Below, in pieces: positions 45,508 to 52,375 of a DNA stretch of 64,000 nucleotides. The position numbers and the translations under genes were made by a program. The notes under the pieces are model-generated. The model had not been told where the DNA came from, searched no databases, and saw only the letters and a list, made by a program, of their open reading frames with translations. Where the stretch lies: assembly GCF_902459535.1 (NCBI RefSeq), contig NZ_LR699554.1, forward strand, positions 2,976,001 through 3,040,000, written 5' to 3'. The first letter of the stretch is position 1, and each line of letters starts with the position of its first letter. The DNA is from Paraburkholderia dioscoreae (lineage in GTDB: Bacteria; Pseudomonadota; Gammaproteobacteria; Burkholderiales; Burkholderiaceae).

Positions 45508-45800
45508 ATCAATTCCTTTGCGAAGTACGCCGCCGCTTTTTTTGTGATGTCGAGCTCCATCTTCAGGCGAGACACTTCCGCTCTCAACCGCGCCAGTTCC
45601 ATCTGCTCTGGACTGACCGGCTTCGCTCCGGCTCCGACCAGTTTGCCTTCCCTGTCTGCCTTGACCCAGTTGTGAAGGGTCTGCTGCACCACGCCCAGCG
45701 TCGCCGACACCGCAGCCAGGCTCTGGCCGTTCTTCACCAGCCGGACTGCTTCCAGTTTGAATTCGAGCGTGTACTGTGCCCGCTTTGCCTTGCCTGTCAT
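45504..45800 (-). CDS. IS3-family OrfA
   Basis: 98 residues. A helix-turn-helix (QYTLEFKLEAVRLVKNGQSL, then QTLHNWVKADREGKL) is followed by a leucine-zipper stretch (ELARLRAEVSRLKMELDI). Near the 3' end a run of seven A on the coding strand (45543-45537) followed by G gives the A-AAA-AAG slippery site for -1 frameshifting into orfB, which overlaps. The gene is intact but its partner is split. Confidence 0.9.
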   Translation of the reverse strand: MTGKAKRAQYTLEFKLEAVRLVKNGQSLAAVSATLGVVQQTLHNWVKADREGKLVGAGAKPVSPEQMELARLRAEVSRLKMELDITKKAAAYFAKELM

Positions 45801-45915
45801 CGTTTCTTCTCCTTGCGTGAGTTTACCCGCTCAGCAAGGGATTCGTTTTTCGGGGGCAAGCTCAACCAACACTCAAGGCCCGCTAACCACAACCAACTCA
45901 ACCAAGGAGTTGCTC

Positions 45916-46224
45916 ATGGCTAACGCCAATCTTAAACCACGCCGAACCCGTGCCGAAGAGTGCACGCGAATTTCTGTTGTTCTCGAGCAAGCAGCACCAT
46001 CGGACGCATTGCATGACCACCGTAAGCGAGTCGCCTTTCCATGGATGCAAATCACTGACACGATGCTCGAATTCGCCGGCTTCCGCCCCGGCCAGCACGT
46101 CTTTCTCAGTATCGATCATCGTTGCGGCCGGATCACCATTGGCGTCGATCGCGACTACACAATTGCCGGTAAACCGATGACGAAACAACAGATCATGCAA
46201 CGCAGCAAGCGCATGTCGGATTGA
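45916..46224 (+). CDS. SymE-like toxin-family protein
   Basis: 102 residues from the ATG at 45916 with AAGGAG six bases ahead. The core FPWMQITDTMLEFAGFRPGQ and HVFLSIDHRCGRITIG follows the SymE pattern: a P-x-[LM]-x-[IL] strand, a helix ending AGF-x-x-G, then a strand pair. SymE is an SOS-linked toxin with an AbrB-like fold, repressed by an antisense RNA in E. coli. No antisense gene could be confirmed. The IS3 element sits 57 bases upstream and may have displaced its promoter. A strong terminator follows. Confidence 0.6.
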   Translation: MANANLKPRRTRAEECTRISVVLEQAAPSDALHDHRKRVAFPWMQITDTMLEFAGFRPGQHVFLSIDHRCGRITIGVDRDYTIAGKPMTKQQIMQRSKRMSD

Positions 46225-46235
46225 ATAAACCGCTT

Positions 46236-46261
46236 GACGGCCCGACTTGGGTCGGGCCGTC
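46236..46261 (+). terminator. Intrinsic terminator after the SymE-like gene
   Basis: GACGGCCCGAC (46236-46246), loop TTGG, and GTCGGGCCGTC (46251-46261) form a perfect 11-base stem, followed by TTTG. It lies 12 bases past the stop. Confidence 0.85.
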
Positions 46262-46417
46262 TTTGCGTGATCGAGCATCGGAAACCTTGACCCAGGGATT
46301 GCGGCTTTGTAGGATGATGGCCGCCGCAATCGGACACACTGCATGCTACATCAGTCCACCCGCAACATACGAACAGGGCCACTACTAAATGAACAGTGAG
46401 GTCATCGGGGTTATGGC

Positions 46418-46681
46418 ATGACAATGGATGAAGACATCGCGCACGTGGCGCGTGTGATGGTGCCGTCGCTGAGCGCGTTTCGCGGTGAGCCCGTTTTGCA
46501 GCCGGCTTATTGGCGAAGGCGGCTTCAGCGGATACAGAGCGAATTCCGGTTGACTGAGATGCAAGCGTCGCAGATACAGCATTTGCTGGGAGATCTGGAT
46601 AAGTTTGAGGCGGAAAAGTGCGCGAAGAAAAAGGTGGTGGGTGGGCAGATTCGGGCGCCTTGGAGACCGCGGTGTTGCTGA
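46418..46681 (+). CDS. Small protein of unknown function (87 aa)
   Basis: Soluble and charged, with PSLSAFRGEPVLQPAYWRRR and a helical stretch (LTEMQASQIQHLLGDLDKFE) that could form a coiled coil, then a Lys-rich and Cys-containing end. I do not recognise the family. The start is ATG 46418 or 46424; the ribosome site is weak. It lies between the SymE-like gene and the convergent exopolysaccharide operon. Confidence 0.45.
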   Translation: MTMDEDIAHVARVMVPSLSAFRGEPVLQPAYWRRRLQRIQSEFRLTEMQASQIQHLLGDLDKFEAEKCAKKKVVGGQIRAPWRPRCC

Positions 46682-46787
46682 CTATCTGATCGTTCATTCG
46701 TATCGAGCGTCGAATGGCGCTGCAATTTCGCCAGACAGTCGGTCCGCTAGGGCTGCATACCGCCCTCTCAGACGAAATAACTTCTGT

Positions 46788-47903
46788 TCAGAGACGTTTT
46801 CGCAAATTACCACACAGAATACTTTCGACCACATGTTCGTCCATTTCCACGAAAAATGCCTGGCGATCATGAACGCTTATTGACGCAGCAAATTTCCCAC
46901 CTTGGAATGCGAGTCCGCAGCAGAACTCCACACCGTAAATTTTCCAGCAGAACGGCGCTGACAATGTCACGCTCCAGTCGTCATTGATGTAGAGAAATCG
47001 ATGACGATATAACCGGCCCGCCCTCTTCACATCGATGCGGTCGTGAACGACACATATCCAACCCGATTTCCAGCGCACCAGTTGCGAGGAACCGTATAGA
47101 TCGCAGCCGAGATTGAGATCCCTTTCAAGCTTGACCTTGCTCCCGCTCTTATCGATCTCCAATACGACTAACGGATTCAACGAATAGACCGCGTAAAGCC
47201 GATCCTCTCGAACAAAGGGCATCCAGTTCTTTTCTCTCGCGCTGGAAAATGGCGAGCGAATATAGTAATTCTCGACGACACGTCCATCGTTGATGCGTTG
47301 CAACGCCATCACGTTCTTCTGCAACTCAAAGTTGCATGCATTGCCGAGTGCCCAGAGTTCCGACTTCCAGAAGAAAATCCGCAGGTCTTCAAAACCGTTG
47401 ATGGCGTCAGCCGACGCTTCACGTTCGTGCACATCATCGACCATGGCCTTTTCCATGATCTCAAACCGGTCGTTCAGTTTGACGATGAAATTACGCGTGT
47501 CGTGGCTTTGCCCTTCCACGATAAACCAGCCGTTGCGAACCAGACGATAATTCACCGTTCTGACGGTGGCGACATAAGAGTTGCCGTCGGCGACAATCGA
47601 CGGATTGCACGAATAGTATTTCCCGCCGAGGTCGACCTGCTGGGAATACAGGCCGAAATCTTTTAAGACGAGCGGCTCTGAGCAACGAACTTTGTAGCGA
47701 TGCAAAATTTTTGAGCGCGTCCAATAGAATCCGGACCGATCAAGAACATTCAGTTTTATTTTCGCAAGAAGCTTGTGGGTCTTGCTATTCTTGTTCAAGT
47801 TCAACATTTTTATTTGAAGTCTCGGATTGGCAACAGCGGCGAATTGGTTGTAAGCAACACATAGAGTCGCATCGCCCAGATCAACCTTGCTGGTCGTGCT
47901 CAT
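46788..47903 (-). CDS. Predicted beta-propeller glycosidase-like protein
   Basis: 371 residues from the ATG at 47903, overlapping the preceding gene by 23 bases. Repeated short strands and motifs such as YYSCNPSIVADGNSYVATVR, INGFEDLRIFFWKSELWALG, EKNWMPFVREDRLYAVYSLN and YGSSQLVRWKSGWICVVHDR recall five-bladed propellers of the GH43/GH130 type. No signal peptide is present. As the last gene of the exopolysaccharide operon it may phosphorolyse or bind a glycan intermediate. Catalytic residues cannot be assigned with certainty. Lower GC than its neighbours suggests a separate origin. Confidence 0.5.
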   Translation of the reverse strand: MSTTSKVDLGDATLCVAYNQFAAVANPRLQIKMLNLNKNSKTHKLLAKIKLNVLDRSGFYWTRSKILHRYKVRCSEPLVLKDFGLYSQQVDLGGKYYSCNPSIVADGNSYVATVRTVNYRLVRNGWFIVEGQSHDTRNFIVKLNDRFEIMEKAMVDDVHEREASADAINGFEDLRIFFWKSELWALGNACNFELQKNVMALQRINDGRVVENYYIRSPFSSAREKNWMPFVREDRLYAVYSLNPLVVLEIDKSGSKVKLERDLNLGCDLYGSSQLVRWKSGWICVVHDRIDVKRAGRLYRHRFLYINDDWSVTLSAPFCWKIYGVEFCCGLAFQGGKFAASISVHDRQAFFVEMDEHVVESILCGNLRKRL

Positions 47904-49155
47904 CAAAAAGCATTGATTGAACTTCGCGTGCTCGAGTACTCTGAAGCCGGCGAAATCGATCGCAAGCAACGGCAATCTCTGCCTCGACGGAATCCTGATG
48001 CGCAAGCAACCAGTCATATCGTTCGATGAGCGCGCCGCCGCTAACTCCGACCGTATCTATAGCAAGCTTGGATTGTCCAATCGATTCAAGAAAATCGAAG
48101 CATTTCGGTTGATACGACAGTGACAAATTTGCCACGCCTTGCGCGCAGGCCAATACGGTTGCGTGGAGCCGCTGTCCCACGACCAGATCACACCTTGCAA
48201 GCTGAGAGCACACGCGACTCACATCCTCATTGCAGGGCAACAACCGAAAGCGGTCCGGCTTACCCAATGCAAAATACAGGCGTTTCCCCAGTTCCGCGTC
48301 AATGGCGTGAAGGCATACATACATGATTTCCGCCCCCTGTTTCAGGACGTGACGAGCCAAATCAAGCGCCGCGTCAAAAACCGCAGGGGCGCCGCCGTCG
48401 ACCGGATCGTGACTACCCAGGTTAAGTCCTAGAACAAACTTCTCACTGTTCCTTCGCCGGGGCAGCTTCGGCAGTGACAATGCGGGATCACCGATAATTT
48501 CCACATTGCGAATGCCTTGACGATCAAGCGACTCGGCCGAGCGCGGTCCGCGCACGCCAATGTAGCGCGCTTCCCTTAACAGATCAGGCCAAAGTGCCGC
48601 GCCGCCTCTCAGCTTATGCTCGGGGAAACGCGACCAGAACGTCGAATCAGAGACGCCCGTTCCGAACACTGCGAATGGAGCACCCTTGCTGTGCGCACGA
48701 ACGAGTGCGTCGTAATAGGGCATGACGTTAATCAGCGTGCCGCCACCGAGCAGAGTTGGCGCGACTTCCTGCCTGCGTCTCGCCACCCATGACAGAGCTG
48801 AAACGTCGTCCTCCAGCGTCATGAGCAGTTTCGGAAAAAGCACGTCGCGAAAAGCCTCATACAACGCGTCATCACCAACGTTACCGTGCCCGACCCAACC
48901 GATGTAACTGCAAACAGCTGTTTCGCCAGTCATCGCACGTTGATAGTCTTGCCAGCGACGCACTCCATGAAGCCGCCGCCAACGTCCCAAACGTCTTCTG
49001 AGCGCCAGACCCAGCTGCAACGGTTTCAACACCGCGTCTGTCATTTTCGCACCCGTTCCCCGAATATTCTGGTTATCCACGGAAACGCCGGTCGATGGCG
49101 AAGGCCCGCTTGCGTCGTCAAGCTGCAAAACCGGCTTCCTTATTGAATCTTTCAT
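47881..49155 (-). CDS. Polysaccharide pyruvyl transferase family protein
   Basis: 424 residues. The family (WcaK/CsaB/AmsJ) adds ketal-linked pyruvate to sugars, using phosphoenolpyruvate. Visible blocks are IGWVGHGNVGDDALYEAF, PTLLGGGTLINVMPYY, GVRGPRSAESLDRQG, EIIGDPALSLP and the C-terminal LVVGQRLHATVLACAQGV, where the His lies in the donor site. The first 40 residues are not conserved; an internal Met at KMTDAVLKP is an alternative start. It suggests an acidic, pyruvylated exopolysaccharide. Confidence 0.82.
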   Translation of the reverse strand: MKDSIRKPVLQLDDASGPSPSTGVSVDNQNIRGTGAKMTDAVLKPLQLGLALRRRLGRWRRLHGVRRWQDYQRAMTGETAVCSYIGWVGHGNVGDDALYEAFRDVLFPKLLMTLEDDVSALSWVARRRQEVAPTLLGGGTLINVMPYYDALVRAHSKGAPFAVFGTGVSDSTFWSRFPEHKLRGGAALWPDLLREARYIGVRGPRSAESLDRQGIRNVEIIGDPALSLPKLPRRRNSEKFVLGLNLGSHDPVDGGAPAVFDAALDLARHVLKQGAEIMYVCLHAIDAELGKRLYFALGKPDRFRLLPCNEDVSRVCSQLARCDLVVGQRLHATVLACAQGVANLSLSYQPKCFDFLESIGQSKLAIDTVGVSGGALIERYDWLLAHQDSVEAEIAVACDRFRRLQSTRAREVQSMLFDEHDQQG

Positions 49156-49236
49156 TGCTATCGAACCCCTTCGACCAAATTTATTTAGTTTTTCTACGTG
49201 CCATATGCGACGTTTGCGTGTCCATACGCTAGCTCT

Positions 49237-51015
49237 CTACACTCTTGAAACCTCGCTCTCTGCATGCCGCATATCACCATATCCGCCAACAAACATAATC
49301 CGCCCACCGTCCAGCTCAAAAATCTTCGTACAGCCCGCGAGCGTACTGGTTCGATGCGCGATGGCGATAATCGTGATATCCGGATCCAGGCTTTCGATGC
49401 CTTTGATGACCGCTTCCTCTGTTTCGCTATCGAGCGCGCTCGTCGCTTCGTCGAGGACAATCACACTCGCCTTTTTATAAAGCGCCCGGGCGATGCCTAG
49501 ACGTTGCCGCTGCCCCCCCGACAACCGAATCCCGCGTTCGCCCACCGGGGTGTCATACGCCAACGGCCAGCCGTCTATCAGGTCGGAGATCTGCGCCAGC
49601 CTCGCAGCCCGGCGAACCTCATCGACGTTGATCTCGCCCCTGCGAACGCCAAAGGCGATGTTCTCCATGACAGACTGATCGGAAAGGTAAATATCCTGCG
49701 GCACGTGCGCGATGTTGGCTCGCCACCGCTGGTGATTCTCCTGGCAAACCCCGACCCCATCGACTTGAATGATCCCGCGACTCGGTTCGAGCAGGCCCAT
49801 CAGAATATCCATGAGCGTCGACTTGCCACTTCCCGTTTTGCCAACAAAACCGATTCGCGCGCCCTTTCTGATCTCGAGATTGATGTCTGACAGCACGCTC
49901 GGTGCATCATTGGCGTATTTGAATTCGACGTCGCGAAACACAATGCTTTGCGTGAAAGGCAAAGGAGTGACCTTGGCGCGCGGCGCAGCACACGTGCGCT
50001 CTTCGCTGAGAAAGTCGAGTGTCTCCCGTGAGCTCGCCGCCGCGGACTGCATTGCCGACACCGCGTAATACGCCTGATGCAGAACCGGCAGAAGGCGCTG
50101 AGCGCCAAGTGCCAACGCGCCGAGTGTCGGCACGACCGCGGCGATGCCGCCATGTCCCCTTGCCAGCACCAGAGCCAGAAGCGCGATGAGCGCCATACCC
50201 AACGACTCCATTGCAAAGCGTGGGCTCTGCGAGAGAAACGCGTAACGGCCCTGAGCGTCGCGCAGTTTCTTATCGGCCTGGCGATAGCATTCCACGTACT
50301 CGCCGTGCGTTCCGTCCAGAATGACGTCGCGAATACCTCCCAGTCCTTCCTGCACCGCCTTCACGACGAGTGCCTTCTGCGACGAAATCTCGCGCCCGCA
50401 TTTTTTCAAGCGTTTCTTCGAGACGATGAACGCCAGGACATACAGCAGTCCAAATCCTGTCACCGACAGCAACGTGGCCAGAGGACTGACATAGAACATT
50501 GCCAGGGAAATCACGGCCGCCATGAAGACAGCGCTCATCAAAAGCAGCGCGGGCATTAGGATGCCATCGATCACGAGGCCCGTCTTGTAAGACACCGTAT
50601 TGATCAATTCGCTACTTTTCGAAGCAATGTGTCGCGAATAAGGAAGCCCGAGAATGCGATCGTAGACGTCGACGCTCAAATCCGAGCCCAGCGAAAAAGC
50701 AAAGTGATTACTGGCCCACAGCAACAGTACACGCATTGCGCCCGCGAAAATTGCTGCGGCCGCAAAAACAATCGCGAGCGGTGCGAGCAGGTCTTGCGCG
50801 GTCGTCACGCCGAACGCGCCCGCGGCAGCGCGCACGAACCCGTACTTCATGACTTTTTCAGGGTCGGCAAGCAACGCGAGAAAGGGGAAGATCGCCCCGA
50901 CGCTCAGCACCTCCGAGCATGAAACCACTATCATCAGCACAAGCAGCGACAGGAGTTTCATGCGATGGCTTCTGCTCAAGCATCGCCACAACATCAAATA
51001 GATTTCGCGGTCCAT
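49237..51015 (-). CDS. ABC half-transporter, MsbA/PglK-like (candidate glycolipid flippase)
   Basis: 592 residues. A six-helix membrane domain (LLSLLVLMIVVSCSEVLSVG through LATLLSVTGFGLLYVLAFI) is followed by an ATPase with Walker A VGKTGSGKSTLMDILMGL, signature IRLSGGQRQRLGIARAL, Walker B ASVIVLDEATSALDSET and a switch His in IAIAHRTSTL. No Wzx-type flippase gene lies in the visible cluster, so this protein may flip the undecaprenyl-linked repeat unit, as PglK does. Gaps of about 80 and 120 bases separate it from its neighbours. Confidence 0.82.
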   Translation of the reverse strand: MDREIYLMLWRCLSRSHRMKLLSLLVLMIVVSCSEVLSVGAIFPFLALLADPEKVMKYGFVRAAAGAFGVTTAQDLLAPLAIVFAAAAIFAGAMRVLLLWASNHFAFSLGSDLSVDVYDRILGLPYSRHIASKSSELINTVSYKTGLVIDGILMPALLLMSAVFMAAVISLAMFYVSPLATLLSVTGFGLLYVLAFIVSKKRLKKCGREISSQKALVVKAVQEGLGGIRDVILDGTHGEYVECYRQADKKLRDAQGRYAFLSQSPRFAMESLGMALIALLALVLARGHGGIAAVVPTLGALALGAQRLLPVLHQAYYAVSAMQSAAASSRETLDFLSEERTCAAPRAKVTPLPFTQSIVFRDVEFKYANDAPSVLSDINLEIRKGARIGFVGKTGSGKSTLMDILMGLLEPSRGIIQVDGVGVCQENHQRWRANIAHVPQDIYLSDQSVMENIAFGVRRGEINVDEVRRAARLAQISDLIDGWPLAYDTPVGERGIRLSGGQRQRLGIARALYKKASVIVLDEATSALDSETEEAVIKGIESLDPDITIIAIAHRTSTLAGCTKIFELDGGRIMFVGGYGDMRHAESEVSRV

Positions 51016-51136
51016 TGCAATTCCTCAAAAGGCCATTCTAATTATTGAAAAGTATTGAAGGCTTGGTCTTTCGACGTCCAGAATACAGGTGAATCACTTT
51101 AAATCGCCCGGTCGAACCATCGTCGCCCGAGCTTAT

Positions 51137-52375
51137 TCAAACTTCCGATACGGCACATTCCTCGAGCGAAATCGGCACGGAATTTCCGTTCAATGTGTCA
51201 CGCAGCACCTGAAGTTGCGCCTCATGCCAGGCGTGCGCGGACTGGCGAGAGGCCACTCCTTGGGACGCTCTGAGCTCGGCATCACGCACGAGTCGTATCA
51301 CCACATCGGCAAAACCCTGTGCGTCGCGATCGTCCACTATCGTGACACCACGCAGGTAGTTGGACGACAGACCACGGGCACCGAGACGGGTTGTCACAAC
51401 CGGCAAACCATACTGCATGCTTTCGAGCAACTTGATGTTGATGCCCGTACCAAGCAACATCGGATTGACCGAGATCGGCGCAACCGAGAAGGCTTCGGCC
51501 AGATCCTTGACCCGTCCACGCCGGAGGAGGTTGGGATGGGCGTCGATCGCGGTGGCAATGCTGCCCAACAGATGCAACTTGAATTGGGGCACCTCAGCCG
51601 TAATGCGCGGCATCACGTCGTTCATGAAGTAAGCCAATGCGTCGCGGTTAGGCTGAGTGTCGCTGCCGAGAAATGCCGCATCGGCATAGGCCCTGCTATC
51701 TGTACCCGTGGCCGGTTCAAGCAGATGACTAATCACCGCAACATTCGGTCCCCCATCTGCGAGGCGCGCGGACAGCACCGCACCTTCTTCCGATTGAATC
51801 GCCACGACGACATGTGCCCGCCGGAGCCCTCTTTCCTCGTGGCGTGGAGAAATCGAGAACATGTAGTTCTTCGCTCCGGGGCGTCCAATGAAAGGAATAT
51901 GCCGGTCGGCAAAAATGTCGTGCGTATCGAGTACCTTGATCACGGAGTCGGGAAACGCATCGAGCGCCCGCGAGTAAAAGACATACTCGACGAATACCGC
52001 GTCGAACCCGTGCTCATCCTGCAGGTGGCGCAACTGGTTCGAAAACGTCACGCTGTACAGTTCGTCGAGACCCGTGTAATAAGCCTCCTGACGAGCTAAT
52101 AAGCGCTCTGCCGCGCGCTTCAGCAACCATGCGACGCGCTTGACCCGGTACGCCCAGAGTGCAGACCCACTGCGTCGCAAGACCGTCACGCCAGCAGTCT
52201 CAAATTCGTTGAGGTGCGCCTCCATGTCGAAAGGTTCGGGCTGACGGCTCTCCAGATAAATGAAATGCACCTCGTGGCCTAGCGAGCGGATCGTCCGCGC
52301 AAGATTCAGGACACGGCTTCGATTTCCCGCGTTAAGCGGAAAGAGAGGAATTGGAGAAACAATAGCAACTTTCAC
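51137..52375 (-). CDS. Family 4-type glycosyltransferase
   Basis: 412 residues with a GT-B fold. The N-terminal VAIVSPIPLFPLNAGNRSRV is a nucleotide-sugar transferase start. In the C-terminal half GTGINIKLLESMQYGLPVVT holds the donor-binding Glu, followed by GARGL. It starts with GTG in a GTGA overlap with the DUF4838 gene upstream, so the two are translationally coupled. The donor sugar cannot be assigned. Confidence 0.8.
   Translation of the reverse strand: MKVAIVSPIPLFPLNAGNRSRVLNLARTIRSLGHEVHFIYLESRQPEPFDMEAHLNEFETAGVTVLRRSGSALWAYRVKRVAWLLKRAAERLLARQEAYYTGLDELYSVTFSNQLRHLQDEHGFDAVFVEYVFYSRALDAFPDSVIKVLDTHDIFADRHIPFIGRPGAKNYMFSISPRHEERGLRRAHVVVAIQSEEGAVLSARLADGGPNVAVISHLLEPATGTDSRAYADAAFLGSDTQPNRDALAYFMNDVMPRITAEVPQFKLHLLGSIATAIDAHPNLLRRGRVKDLAEAFSVAPISVNPMLLGTGINIKLLESMQYGLPVVTTRLGARGLSSNYLRGVTIVDDRDAQGFADVVIRLVRDAELRASQGVASRQSAHAWHEAQLQVLRDTLNGNSVPISLEECAVSEV

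Larger units (their letters stand above)
43308..45858. mobile_element. IS3-family element, interrupted by IS110
   Basis: Ends form imperfect inverted repeats. The left end at 43308 reads TGCCCCTG...CGAATCCC...GCTGAG; the right end, reverse-complemented from 45858, reads TGCCCCCG...CGAATCCC...GCTGAG. Inside are orfA and orfB on the minus strand with a slippery A7 between them. Without the nested IS110 the element is about 1.28 kb, normal for IS3. No three-base target duplication is seen at the ends. It lies 57 bases upstream of the SymE-like gene. Confidence 0.85.
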
